A stretch of DNA of 64,000 bases from Rhizobium chutanense. GTDB lineage: Bacteria > Pseudomonadota > Alphaproteobacteria > Rhizobiales > Rhizobiaceae. The translations under genes were made by a program, and so were the position numbers. Positions 18,404 to 27,454 of the stretch are shown one piece after another (position 1 is the first letter of the stretch; every line of letters starts with the position of its first letter). The stretch spans positions 186,001 to 250,000 of the forward strand of contig NZ_NWSV01000007.1 of the NCBI RefSeq assembly GCF_002531935.1. The letters are read 5' to 3'. The notes beneath the pieces are model-generated. The model was not told the DNA's origin. It saw only the letters and a program-made list of their open reading frames with translations, and made no database searches.

Positions 18404-18679
18404 ATGGCGATCAATGAGAATGTTCCGGGAATGCCTTCAGACCGCCGCATGACGGCCAAGGGCCGCTCTCCTCTGCATCCGTTGCACGAGGCGGCCATGC
18501 GCCTGGCCGAGATCGGCCTCCAGCGGCCGAAGCCGAAGTCTCCTAAGACCAGGGATCTCATCAATCTGCTGCTTTGCCACGGTGCCCGCGCCTGGCGTTA
18601 TTCCCAGCCCGAAGCCCGCATTCACCTGCATGTCATCTCGCAGGACGGCAGCGTGCCGGTGCATCTGCGCCTGCGCTGA
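18404..18679 (+). CDS. small conserved-looking hypothetical protein
   Basis: A 91-residue basic, soluble protein with no signal peptide or recognised domain. Its C-terminal half contains a predicted helix (RDLINLLLCHGARAW) followed by a strand-rich HLHVISQDGSVPVHLRLR. GGGGA lies seven bases before the ATG and codon use is that of its neighbours, which supports a real gene. It converges with the DUF1489 gene. Function unknown. Confidence 0.65.
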   Translation: MAINENVPGMPSDRRMTAKGRSPLHPLHEAAMRLAEIGLQRPKPKSPKTRDLINLLLCHGARAWRYSQPEARIHLHVISQDGSVPVHLRLR

Positions 18680-18711
18680 CCGGCAGAGGTCCGCTCTGAT
18701 CGCGATGCGCC

Positions 18712-19149
18712 TTAGAGCAGGCCGAGCTCGGTGAGCTCGCGGCGAAGGTCCGCGGGCATTTCGACAATACCGGCTCCGAGGCTTGTCAGGTCGCGCGGCA
18801 CGTCGTCCTCGGTATAATAACGCCAGCCCTGGAATGGACGCTTCGGCTGCACAGCCGTCTCAATGACTTCAGGGCCGAGCATCAGGCGGCACCGCGAAAT
18901 GCCCTCGCCGTCGGTGAAAGTTTCGATGCCGAGCAGCTTTTGGCGCGCCTGCACCTGCCCCTTGATCACCCAATAGAGCGAGCCGCCGTCCAGCAGCTCC
19001 TCCATGCGTTTCGGCACCATGCGCGTCGTGTGCACGGAGTGCGGCTCAAGCCCGGCGGCGATGGCGCTGAGCGAGCGTTCCGCCACCCATTCGCGCAGAT
19101 CGTCTATCGAGTCGGCGCCGACACAGAGTTTGATGAGATGCAATGCCAT
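18712..19149 (-). CDS. DUF1489 family protein
   Basis: A 145-residue alphaproteobacterial protein of the DUF1489 (COG5458) family, opening MALHLIKLCVGADSI and carrying SLYWVIKGQVQARQ and PFQGWRYYTEDDVPRDL. Function is unknown for the family. The start at 19149 matches the family N terminus. It is 61 bases downstream of sdaA in the same direction and may share its transcript. Confidence 0.88.
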   Translation of the reverse strand: MALHLIKLCVGADSIDDLREWVAERSLSAIAAGLEPHSVHTTRMVPKRMEELLDGGSLYWVIKGQVQARQKLLGIETFTDGEGISRCRLMLGPEVIETAVQPKRPFQGWRYYTEDDVPRDLTSLGAGIVEMPADLRRELTELGLL

Positions 19150-19210
19150 GCCGCCGTTGAAATCCTTTTGGCAGCGGGCGTCAAGCGGCAACCATCAGGA
19201 GTCCACAAAC

Positions 19211-20614
19211 TCAGCATTCGACCACGTTGACGGCCAGGCCGCCGGTTGAGGTTTCCTTATACTTCTCGCTCATGTCGTGGCCGGTCTGGCGCATCGTCTC
19301 GATGCAGGCGTCGAGCGGCACGAAATGCTGGCCGTCGCCCTTGACGGCGAGGGATGCCGCGGTGACCGCCTTGACGGCGCCGAGCGCGTTGCGCTCGATG
19401 CAGGGAACCTGCACCAGGCCGGCGACCGGATCGCAGGTCATGCCGAGATGGTGCTCGAGCGCGATCTCGGCAGCGTTCTCGATCTGCTCTGGCGTGCCGC
19501 CCATGACGGCGGCAAGGCCTGCGGCCGCCATCGCCGCCGCCGAGCCGACTTCGCCCTGACAGCCGACTTCGGCGCCCGAGATCGAGGCATTGTGTTTGAT
19601 GATGCCGCCGATGGCCGCGGCCGTCAGCAGATAATCGCGGATGCCGTTCTGATCCCAGTCCTCATGGAAATGCTCGTAATAGCGGATCGTCGCCGGAATG
19701 ACGCCGGCCGCGCCGTTGGTCGGCGCCGTGACGACGCGCCCGCCGGCGGCATTCTCTTCGTTGACGGCCATCGCATAGACGGAGAGCCAGTCGTTGGCGA
19801 GCAGCGGGTTGACGCGGTTGCTGCGCCACTCCTCCTCCAGCTTGTCGTGAATCCTGCGGGCGCGACGCTTGACGTTGAGGCCGCCCGGCATGATGCCCTC
19901 GACCTTGAGGCCGCGCTCGATGCAGGAGCGCATCGCTTCCCAGATGCGGTCGAGTCCCTGGTCGAGTTCCTCCGGGCTGCGCTGGCTCTCCTCGTTCGCC
20001 CGCTTCATCTGCGCGATCGACAGCCCCGAGCGCTCCGCCATGTCGAGCATCTGCCGGGCGGTCGAGAAGGGATAGGGCACGCGCGTGCTGCCGGCCGCGT
20101 TCTTCTTCGCCCGCATCTGCTCCAGCTCGGTGTCGGTGACGACGAAGCCGCCGCCGACCGAATAATAGATGCGCTTGAGGAGCAGCCGGCCATCCCTGTC
20201 GAAGGCGGAAAAGGACATGCCGTTGGCATGGCCGGGCAGCGGCTGTTTCTTGTCGAAAATCAGATCGGTCTTTGGCTGGAACTGATAGCCGGGATGCCCT
20301 TGCGGCGTGATGCGGCCGGTGCGCTCGACCGTATCGACGATGCCGTCCATCCTGTCGGGATCGACGCTGTCGGGCGCCTCGCCCATCAGGCCGAGAATGA
20401 CCGCCCTGCCCGTGCCATGGCCGATACCGGTATGGGCAAGCGAGCCGTGCAGGCTGACCTTGATCGCGACGACCTCAGCACCCGACGATGGGCGCGGCCA
20501 GTCGTTCGACAGGATCAGTTCGAGAAACCGATTGGCGGCCGACATCGGACCCATCGTGTGCGAACTCGACGGCCCGACACCGATCTTGAAGACATCGAAT
20601 ACCGAGAGAAACAT
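19211..20614 (-). CDS. sdaA: L-serine ammonia-lyase (single-chain)
   Basis: A 467-residue iron-sulfur L-serine dehydratase that deaminates L-serine to pyruvate. It opens with the beta domain ([15 protein letters not shown]) and contains the alpha domain with the cluster-binding cysteines in GCQGEVGSA and [13 protein letters not shown]. Length fits the SdaA/SdaB type. The enzyme needs a [4Fe-4S] cluster, which the suf operon in this window could supply. Functionally it removes serine that glycine cleavage and SHMT may generate. Divergent from the DUF599 gene. Confidence 0.96.
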
Positions 20615-20808
20615 GGATGCGCCTTCTGATTACAAGGATACAAACTTAAGCGACGCCGGTTTTCCATCCGTGCGAGCCACCGACATCGCATGCAGCCGGT
20701 GCGACATTGTGGCTGAACACTAAAACGATCAGGCCGACCTTACCAATCATTGCAGCATTTCAATGCATATGTAAGGTGGCCGCACTTCATGCGGAGACTG
20801 AATCACTG

Positions 20809-21573
20809 ATGACGACGGCGGACTATATCGCTCTGGCCTTCTTTGCCTGTGTCTGGATGGGCTATTCCTGGCTGCTGCATGGCCGCACCTTCTTCGGACG
20901 TACCAGCCTCACCCATGCGATGATCGAACGGCGGCGGGAATGGATCTACAATTCGCTGCGCCGCGACCTGAAGATGATCGACACGCAGATCATGGCCGGC
21001 CTGCAGAACGGCACCGCCTTTTTCGCGTCGACCTCGATCTTCGCGATCGGCAGCTGCTTCGCGCTGCTCGGAGCGACGGAGAAGGTCGACGCCGTCTTCG
21101 CCGACCTGCCCTTCGTCTTTCACAGCGGCCATGCCGTTTTCGAGATGAAGGTCGGCGGGCTGGCGGCGCTTTTCGGCTATGCCTTCTTCAAATTCGGCTG
21201 GTCTTACCGGCTGTTCAATTACTGCACTATCCTGTTCGGCTCGATCCCGATGCTGCGCGATACCGAGCGCGACGTCATCGCCGCCGAACGGGCCGCTGAA
21301 CGCGTTATCCGCATGAATGTCATTGCCGGCAGCAATTTCAACGAGGGGCTCAGGGCGATCTTCCTGTCGATCGGTTATCTCGGCTGGTTCATCAACCCCT
21401 ATGTCTTCATGCTGACGACGGCGATGGTCATCTTCGTGCTGACGCGGCGGCAGTTCTTCTCGCAGGCGCGACTGGCGATCATGGACGCCGGCCCGCCATC
21501 AAATCTTCACCTTTCTGCTATTCGCCACGACATGCCGTCGAGCGACGGAGCTGATTTGCCCGAGGGACTTTGA
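20809..21573 (+). CDS. DUF599 family membrane protein
   Basis: A 254-residue protein with about four transmembrane segments (near residues 5-25, 67-88, 110-135 and 183-215), matching DUF599. The HAMIERRRWEW-like cytoplasmic stretch (residues about 36-60) is typical. Function is unknown. ATG 20809 starts directly at the first membrane segment. Its stop overlaps the next start in TGATG, so the two membrane proteins are translationally coupled. Confidence 0.82.
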   Translation: MTTADYIALAFFACVWMGYSWLLHGRTFFGRTSLTHAMIERRREWIYNSLRRDLKMIDTQIMAGLQNGTAFFASTSIFAIGSCFALLGATEKVDAVFADLPFVFHSGHAVFEMKVGGLAALFGYAFFKFGWSYRLFNYCTILFGSIPMLRDTERDVIAAERAAERVIRMNVIAGSNFNEGLRAIFLSIGYLGWFINPYVFMLTTAMVIFVLTRRQFFSQARLAIMDAGPPSNLHLSAIRHDMPSSDGADLPEGL

Positions 21574-22562
21574 TGACATTGCCGGCAATCGAAGCCGATG
21601 CGGCGGCCAGACCGCCGCGCATCGGCCTGTTGGACACGGCGCGCGGTGTCGCGCTGATCGCCATGGCGACCTACCATTTCAGCTGGGATATGGAGTTCAT
21701 GGGCTATCTCACAGCCGGCACGGCCGAGACCGGCTGGCTGAAAATCTACGCCCGGGCGATCGCCACGACGTTTCTGTTCATCGTCGGTATCAGCCTCGTG
21801 CTGTCGAGCACCCCGGAGATCCGCTGGCCCTCGTTCTGGAAGCGTTTCGGCATGATCGCCGCGGCAGCCGCCGTCATCTCGATCGCCACGCGGATCGTGA
21901 TGCCGAACGAGTGGATCTATTTCGGTATCCTGCATTGCATCGCGGTGCTGACACTGATCGGCGTCGTTTTCTTGAGGTTGCCGCTCGTCGTCACGCTGAT
22001 CACAACGCTTGTGCTCCTTGCCGCCTGGCTGACCGATAATTTCGGTCCACCCGGCCTCATTCGGTCATCCTTTTTCGATCCGAGATATCTCGCCTGGATC
22101 GGCCTTGCCGCGATGCCGGAACGGTCCAACGATTATGTGCCGCTGTTTCCCTGGGCAACGCCCTTTTTCGCCGGATTAAGCTTCGCCTTGATCGCGATCA
22201 GAACCAGGCTGCCGCATCGGCTTGCCGCCATCGGCACCGATTCCTGGTGGCCGGCCAGGCTCGGCCGCCACAGCCTTGCCTTCTACCTCATTCACCAGCC
22301 GGTGTTGATCGGCATCGCCTACGGGCTTTCCCTCGTCATCCCGCCGCAGGCGGCGGATCCGGTCGCGACTTACCTAAGGCAATGCAACTCCGCCTGCGTC
22401 ATGCAGCAAGGCGAAGCGCTCTGCCGCAGCTTCTGCCAATGCACGCTGGAGAAATTACAGGCGCAAGCCCTGTTCACGCCGCTGCAGGCAGGCGCGATCA
22501 ATATCGAGACGGACGAGCGGGTCCAGACGATTGCCGCCGAGTGCAGCGCCGAGGCGCAATAA
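21573..22562 (+). CDS. DUF1624-type membrane acyltransferase-like protein with Cys-rich tail
   Basis: A 329-residue multi-spanning protein of the DUF1624 (heparan-alpha-glucosaminide acetyltransferase-like) group: GLLDTARGVALIAMATYHFSWD at the start, about eight transmembrane helices, and SLAFYLIHQPVLIG near residue 230. The final 75 residues are soluble and contain six cysteines in a CxxxC...CxxxCxC...C pattern. The acyl transfer role is inferred from the family. Start ATG 21573 overlaps the preceding stop and CGAGGG lies upstream. Confidence 0.82.
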   Translation: MTLPAIEADAAARPPRIGLLDTARGVALIAMATYHFSWDMEFMGYLTAGTAETGWLKIYARAIATTFLFIVGISLVLSSTPEIRWPSFWKRFGMIAAAAAVISIATRIVMPNEWIYFGILHCIAVLTLIGVVFLRLPLVVTLITTLVLLAAWLTDNFGPPGLIRSSFFDPRYLAWIGLAAMPERSNDYVPLFPWATPFFAGLSFALIAIRTRLPHRLAAIGTDSWWPARLGRHSLAFYLIHQPVLIGIAYGLSLVIPPQAADPVATYLRQCNSACVMQQGEALCRSFCQCTLEKLQAQALFTPLQAGAINIETDERVQTIAAECSAEAQ

Positions 22563-22571
22563 GCCTAATCC

Positions 22572-22964
22572 TCAGGTGGTGACACCGATTTCGGCGAGGC
22601 GGCCGAGGCAGGCCTCTTCGATATTGTCGAGTTCCGTCAGCGTGTCGTCGATATCCTTGCGCTTCTGCCGCAGGTCCTCGCGCTTCTCATCGACGCGCTT
22701 CATCAGGAGCTTCAGCTGCCCGAGCTCACCCGGCGGCTCCTTGTAGACCTGGATGATCTCGCGAATCTCTGCGATGGTGAAGCCGATGCGCCGGCCGCGG
22801 AGAATTTCGCCGATCAGCCGGCGGTCGGCCTGGCGGAAGAGACGGGTCCGCCCTCGCCGCTCCGGATGGATCAGTCCCTCGTCCTCGTAGAAGCGCAGCG
22901 TGCGCGTGGAGACACCGAATTCGCGCGTCAGCTCCGTTATGCTATAAAATTTGTTCACCGGCAT
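22572..22964 (-). CDS. MerR-family transcriptional regulator
   Basis: A 130-residue MerR-type regulator: an N-terminal winged helix (YSITELTREFGVSTRTLRFYEDEGL), then a coiled-coil dimer helix (residues about 75-115). It lacks the Cys pattern of metal sensors and has only one Cys near the end. It resembles the LiuR-like branch that controls branched-chain or fatty acid catabolism. GGGGAAGG precedes the ATG at 22964. A dyad that fits a MerR operator lies 30 bases upstream, suggesting autoregulation. Confidence 0.9.
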   Translation of the reverse strand: MPVNKFYSITELTREFGVSTRTLRFYEDEGLIHPERRGRTRLFRQADRRLIGEILRGRRIGFTIAEIREIIQVYKEPPGELGQLKLLMKRVDEKREDLRQKRKDIDDTLTELDNIEEACLGRLAEIGVTT

Positions 22965-22992
22965 GCCTTCCCCGTCATGAACCGGCAATAAT

Positions 22993-23016
22993 ATTGACTT
23001 TTACGTAATAGTCAAT
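22993..23016 (-). promoter_or_regulatory. MerR-type operator
   Basis: A 24-base dyad, ATTGACT then TTTACGTAAT then AGTCAAT: perfect 7-bp outer arms around a TTACGTAA palindromic core. It sits in the gap between mgtE and the MerR gene, where the merR promoter must be, and has the symmetry and ACGT core known for LiuR-like MerR sites. Confidence 0.7.
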
Positions 23017-23027
23017 TTCGCACCCAG

Positions 23028-24443
23028 TCAGATGCCGAACCACCATGTGGCAATGCCGAGAAAGGCGAAGAAGCCGGTACAGTCCGTCACCGTCGTGACG
23101 AAGACGGAGGAGGCGATCGCCGGGTCGGCGCCTACCTTGTCGAGCAGCAGCGGCAGCAGGATGCCGGCAAGGGCTGCCGCCATCAGATTGATGATCATCG
23201 CCGCCGCGATCACCCCGCCGAGCTGGTAGTCGTGGAACCAGATGCCGGCGATCGCACCCATGATCGTCGCGAAGACGACGCCGTTGAGGATGCCGACGCC
23301 CGCCTCCCTGCGGATGATGCGGCCGGCATTGTAGATGTCGAGATCGCGGGTGGCGAGCGCGCGCACCGTCACCGTCATCGTCTGCGTGCCGGCATTGCCG
23401 CCCATCGAGGCGACGATCGGCATCAGCACGGCAAGCGCGATCATCTTCTCGATCGAAGCGTCGAACAGGCCGATGACGCTCGCCGAAAGCATCGCCGTGC
23501 CGAGATTGATCAAGAGCCACAGGAAACGCGAACGCGCCGTCGACAGCACATTGTCGGACAGTTCTTCGTCGCCGACGCCGCCGAGGCGCTTGATGTCCTC
23601 GTCCGCTTCCTCATGGATGACGTCGACGACGTCGTCGATGGTGAGCACGCCGACCAGCCGGCCGTTTTCGTCGACGACGGCGGCCGAGAGAAGGTCGTAC
23701 TGCTCGAAGAGCTGGGCCGCCTCCTCCTGGTCCATCTCGGCGGGAACCGGATGGTTGGTCTCGCGCATAATCTGTTCGATCTTCGTCTGCCGCTTGGTGC
23801 GCAGGATCTGGTCGAGATCGACGGCGCCGAGCAGCTTGAAGGTCGGATCGATGACGAAGATCTGCGAGAAGGAATAGGGCAGATCCTCCTCGTCGCGCAT
23901 GTAGTCGATCGTCTGTCCCACCGTCCAGAACGGCGGCACGGCGACGAACTCCGTCTGCATGCGGCGCCCGGCCGAGCTTTCGGGATAGTCGAGCGCCCGC
24001 CGCAGCCTGACCCGCTCGGTGAACGGCAGCTGCGCGAGAATCTCTTCCCGGTCTTCCTTGTCGAGATCTTCGAGAATGTAGACGGCGTCGTCCGAATCGA
24101 GCTCGCCGATTGCTGCGGCGATCTGCTCGTTCGGCATCTGGTCGACGATCTCGCGGCGAATCGCCTCGTCGACCTCGGTCAGCGCCGTCATGTCGAAATC
24201 TTCGCCGAGCAGGCGCACCAGCGCCAGGCGCTGATCCGGCTGGATCGATTCCAGCAGGTCGCCTATTTCGGATTCATGCAGGCGGGCGACGTTCTGGCGC
24301 AGGAACAGCGTGTCACGGTCGGCGATCGCGGCGCCGACGAGCGCCAGGAAATCGCTGCGGACATTGCCGTCCTCGTCGTAAATATCGGCTTCTTCGTCGT
24401 CCGGACGCCTGCGGATGCGGTCTTCCCCGTCGGTCGTCGTCAT
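23028..24443 (-). CDS. mgtE: MgtE-type magnesium transporter
   Basis: A 471-residue Mg2+ channel/transporter. Domain order is canonical: N-terminal superhelical domain (about residues 30-155) with acidic residues that sense Mg2+, a CBS pair (about 160-285), a plug helix, and five transmembrane helices (about 305-470) with the GGNAGTQ pore motif. No M-box-like leader is evident. The MerR gene follows but has its own operator, so it is probably separate. Confidence 0.95.
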   Translation of the reverse strand: MTTTDGEDRIRRRPDDEEADIYDEDGNVRSDFLALVGAAIADRDTLFLRQNVARLHESEIGDLLESIQPDQRLALVRLLGEDFDMTALTEVDEAIRREIVDQMPNEQIAAAIGELDSDDAVYILEDLDKEDREEILAQLPFTERVRLRRALDYPESSAGRRMQTEFVAVPPFWTVGQTIDYMRDEEDLPYSFSQIFVIDPTFKLLGAVDLDQILRTKRQTKIEQIMRETNHPVPAEMDQEEAAQLFEQYDLLSAAVVDENGRLVGVLTIDDVVDVIHEEADEDIKRLGGVGDEELSDNVLSTARSRFLWLLINLGTAMLSASVIGLFDASIEKMIALAVLMPIVASMGGNAGTQTMTVTVRALATRDLDIYNAGRIIRREAGVGILNGVVFATIMGAIAGIWFHDYQLGGVIAAAMIINLMAAALAGILLPLLLDKVGADPAIASSVFVTTVTDCTGFFAFLGIATWWFGI

Positions 24444-24683
24444 CTGCCGCCCTCGCATCTGGTTCGAATTTCAACGACTACAGCGCCGCACTCGCAAATG
24501 CCGGCGAAAACACATTGTCAACAAGCAGATAAGCAAATCCCGCCCCAGGCTCCCGCGATCGGAATTCATGCTTCTGCTAGCCCAAAGAATCCTTGCCGTA
24601 AAGGCGCAAACCTGCCTCTTGATGACAATGCCTGCGGCCGGCGATAGTTTCGCCACCCCCGGTCAAGCAGAGAAAGCTGCCCC

Positions 24684-25178
24684 ATGCCCATCCGTCCGAT
24701 TCTGCGTTATCCGCATCCTGCCCTGAAGAGCGTCTGCGCGCCGGTGACAGCCTTCGGCCCGTCGCTCGCCGCGCTTGCCGACGACCTGCTGGCGACGATG
24801 CGCGCCGCTCCCGGCGTCGGCATCACCGCCGCCCATATCGGCGTCCTCAGCCGTGTGACGGTACTGGAGCTCGACAAGGCCTTCGGCGTGCGCCTCTACG
24901 TCAACCCGGAGATCACCTGGTTCTCGCAGGAGACGATGAACCACGCCGAAGGCAGCGTCTCCATGCCCGGCGCCACCGACGAGGTCACACGCCCGCGCGC
25001 AATTCGTTTCCGTTACCAGGATGCCGAAGGCACCGTGCACGAGGAGACAGCCGAAGGTTTCCACGCCATCTGCATCCAGCACGAGGTCGACCAGCTCGAC
25101 GGCATTTTCTGGCTGCAGCGCCTCTCCCGGCTGAAACGCGACCGTCTCGTAAAAAAATGGGAAAAAGCCCAGAGCTAA
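24684..25178 (+). CDS. peptide deformylase homologue lacking metal ligands
   Basis: A 164-residue protein with the full peptide-deformylase fold (RPILRYPHPAL start, three motifs in order). However, motif I is GVGITAAHIG (Gln to His), motif II is EGSVSMPG, where the metal-binding Cys of EGCLS is Ser, and motif III is QHEVDQLDG, where the second metal-binding His of HExDH is Gln. Two of three metal ligands are therefore gone. It should not deformylate by the normal mechanism. The frame is intact and codon use is normal, so it seems maintained. Divergent from mgtE. Confidence 0.88.
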   Translation: MPIRPILRYPHPALKSVCAPVTAFGPSLAALADDLLATMRAAPGVGITAAHIGVLSRVTVLELDKAFGVRLYVNPEITWFSQETMNHAEGSVSMPGATDEVTRPRAIRFRYQDAEGTVHEETAEGFHAICIQHEVDQLDGIFWLQRLSRLKRDRLVKKWEKAQS

Positions 25179-25295
25179 CAATCGGAACCGATAATCAGGG
25201 CTGGAAAAGCACCACCCGCGCCGAACCATTCGCCGCTGCCCACGTTCTCGCAAAGAACCCCAGCGTTTTCCGCAAAGAGACGAGGAGCGACCGCA

Positions 25296-25805
25296 ATGGC
25301 AAGGATCGGTGACAAGACCCAATTTAGCCGGGAAAAGCCTGAGCTTTCCCGGGAGGAAGACTATCGTGACCTCGAGGAACGCAATCTCGACGACGGCTGG
25401 CCCTATGCCGACGGCACCGGCGCCGACCCGGCCAACCGCCCCTATGGCGAGACGGCGGCAAATTTCGACAGCGACCCCAACAAGGGCTTTCGCATCGACG
25501 GCACGGATGCAGACGGCAACGAGAACCGTCTGAAGGATTCGCTGCGCCCCGACACGATCGACCGCGATGAAAGCGACGACCTCGAAGCACGGGTGAACGA
25601 TCGTCTCGAAAACATCCCCGAGGTCGACATGGACAGTATCGAGGTCCACGCAGACGGGCACGTGATCACCCTGGAAGGTTCGGTGGAAACGATCGGCATT
25701 GCCCGCAAGGTCGAACTCAGTGCGCTTTCGGTCGATGGCGTCCGCCACGTCCGCAACAAATTGCAGCTGACCGGCGTCGACGCGCATATCCCGAACGAGG
25801 ACTGA
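25296..25805 (+). CDS. BON-domain protein
   Basis: A 169-residue very acidic protein without an evident signal peptide. The first 90 residues are Asp/Glu/Arg/Asn-rich and probably disordered; the last 75 form a BON domain (LEARVNDRLENIPEVD..., then VEVHADGHVITLEGSV-like strand and VRHVRNKLQLTG). BON domains bind phospholipid surfaces or partner proteins and occur in OsmY-like stress proteins. AGGAGCGA precedes the ATG. Envelope-stress role is inferred only. Confidence 0.85.
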   Translation: MARIGDKTQFSREKPELSREEDYRDLEERNLDDGWPYADGTGADPANRPYGETAANFDSDPNKGFRIDGTDADGNENRLKDSLRPDTIDRDESDDLEARVNDRLENIPEVDMDSIEVHADGHVITLEGSVETIGIARKVELSALSVDGVRHVRNKLQLTGVDAHIPNED

Positions 25806-26122
25806 TGGATTTACAAGACACGCGGGAGGCGCCGATGCCTCCCACCTCCCGGCGATTTTCCTATCCGCCAACATTACCAAAAGTTAACAATTTCAGATTG
25901 CATCATGATATGCTTATGCGGATACCGCATTCGGCCATTTGCTTAGGCGGCTTCTGTAACGTGAACGTCAATTTCGTTGACAACACTGTGATTTCATTTG
26001 GACAAAACGTCGCGGCCACGCCGCCGTTTGTTCACAAAATTGCCTGAATTGGGGCGCGAACTCGGAGGTGCCGAGGGTTAGTTTATGTTGTGAAATTCAA
26101 CAGTAGATTGAGGAGAAAACCC
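25806..26122 (+). other. intergenic region upstream of the repeat-bearing exported protein
   Basis: 317 bases with no gene. It contains GTCAATTTCGTTGAC (25968-25982), an imperfect-spaced 5-bp dyad over a TTGACA-like box, and a CTCGG/CCGAG stem near 26060. A promoter for the 26123 gene is expected here but I cannot place it exactly. Confidence 0.35.
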
Positions 26123-26488
26123 ATGCGCATCAAATTTGCTCTCGCCGCATCCCTGTTCGCCGTCAGCCTTGCAGGTGCTGCCTTCGCGCAGCCGGGCTAT
26201 TCCGATGACTATACCAACGACAGCGACGGCTTCGCACCCAGCCCCACGTCGAAGCCCGCCCCGGTCCATTACAGCAACCGCAAGGCCCCGGCCTATTCCA
26301 GCGACTATACCAATGACAGCGACGGCTTCGCACCGAGCGCCATGGCCGCCCCTGCCGTCGACAAGACCGCAACGGCGAGCATCGCCCCCCTGCCTCCATG
26401 CCACAGCATGATCGGCCCGAAGGGCTCCCACACCAAGGGTGCCGACAGCGGCGCCTCGCGCACGGAAGCTTGCCGCGCGACGCATTGA
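26123..26488 (+). CDS. small exported protein with two identical-core repeats
   Basis: A 121-residue protein with a clear signal peptide (MRIKFALAASLFAVSLAGAAFA). The mature part holds two copies of a unit with the core DYTNDSDGFAPS (about residues 31-42 and 64-75) separated by a Pro-rich spacer, then two cysteines near the end. No known domain. AGGAG precedes the ATG and a strong terminator follows, so it is a well-bounded single gene. Periplasmic or secreted; the Asp-rich repeats could bind cations, but that is speculation. Confidence 0.78.
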   Translation: MRIKFALAASLFAVSLAGAAFAQPGYSDDYTNDSDGFAPSPTSKPAPVHYSNRKAPAYSSDYTNDSDGFAPSAMAAPAVDKTATASIAPLPPCHSMIGPKGSHTKGADSGASRTEACRATH

Positions 26489-26500
26489 TCCAACAAAAGA

Positions 26501-26530
26501 AAGGGCCGGAAACCGGCCCTTCTCTTTTCT
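26501..26530. terminator. bidirectional terminator
   Basis: AAGGGCCGG / CCGGCCCTT stem (9 bp, AAA loop) followed by TCTCTTTTCT on the plus strand, and with TTTCTTTTG on the minus strand. It separates the convergent 26123 and ICMT-like genes. Confidence 0.85.
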
Positions 26531-26604
26531 ATCTGCTCTCTGTCGTCTGAGTGCGCGTCGCCCGAAGGTCTACAACGGTTCCGGCGTGTGCAAAACAAGG
26601 CGCT

Positions 26605-27249
26605 TCAGAACACGAATGGAACCAGCCGGTAGCGGGTTGTGGCCATGAAGGCCGTGTAAGCAGGATCCTGACTGAGCAGACGCTCCTCCGCAAGGATGCG
26701 GAAACATTGTGCGGCCAGCGCTGTCGCATAGATGGTGAAATTCCAAAGGCTCGGGTGCACCAGGAAGAAGGCGATATGTGTCATCAGATAGCCGGCGTAC
26801 ATCGGATGGCGGACAAACTTGTAGGGCCCGCCGATCTTGATCCCGCGATTGGCCGGCGCCAAGCCGAAGCTTCGCCGCAGTGACAGCTTTGCCGATATCT
26901 GCAGGACGAAACCGAGTACCATCAACATCCCGCAGAACGCGAGCGGTGCAAGCGGTTGCGTTGCGGCAGGAACGACAAGCAGCGGGAAGAGCGTGCCGAC
27001 GGCGGTGACCATCAGGTCGAACGGCCGAAGCGACGCATTTTTCGTCGGCCGCCGCGTCAGGATAAGAAAGGCGGCAGCTCCCTCCGACACGATCAGCAGG
27101 CCGTCGATGATCGCTCGATCGTCCTGCATCTGCGACAGGATCCGCAGGACAATCGCAACGAAAAGATAGCCGATGACCACTTTTTCAACGATGTCGAGAA
27201 CGAAATACACATCCAAGAACGACAAGCTTGCCGCTGTCTTTTTCTTCAT
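26605..27249 (-). CDS. ICMT/PEMT-like membrane methyltransferase
   Basis: A 214-residue protein with about five membrane helices and the C-terminal signature of isoprenylcysteine carboxyl methyltransferase-like enzymes: RHPMYAGYLMTHIAFFL and an EERLLSQDPAYTAFMATTRYRLVP tail that together bind SAM. Bacterial members methylate lipids or unknown substrates. No partner gene is adjacent. Start ATG 27249 has no strong SD. Confidence 0.8.
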   Translation of the reverse strand: MKKKTAASLSFLDVYFVLDIVEKVVIGYLFVAIVLRILSQMQDDRAIIDGLLIVSEGAAAFLILTRRPTKNASLRPFDLMVTAVGTLFPLLVVPAATQPLAPLAFCGMLMVLGFVLQISAKLSLRRSFGLAPANRGIKIGGPYKFVRHPMYAGYLMTHIAFFLVHPSLWNFTIYATALAAQCFRILAEERLLSQDPAYTAFMATTRYRLVPFVF

Positions 27250-27454
27250 CGTTCACAAATCTTCCGCATCATAAGGCTATGCTATCCTATATGCGCGCGA
27301 TCGCTAATTATGGGTTAAGGCCTGAGCCGACCGGCGGCGATTCGCGGGCCGATCTCACAGCAGAATGAAACAATGACGGCCAACGCAGGGGTTTCTGCAA
27401 GCAATATCAACGCCATGACGCAGATTGCCGGAGACCGGTCGCCGTCCTGAACAA

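Noticed and set aside
24444..24683. Magnesium-responsive leader before mgtE
   Set aside because: No M-box or other recognisable aptamer core in the 240 bases between mgtE and the deformylase-like gene.
27315..27416. 33-residue hydrophobic peptide frame after lipB (minus strand)
   Set aside because: Hydrophobic and short enough to be a membrane peptide, but there is no Shine-Dalgarno and no sign of conservation to read from the sequence.
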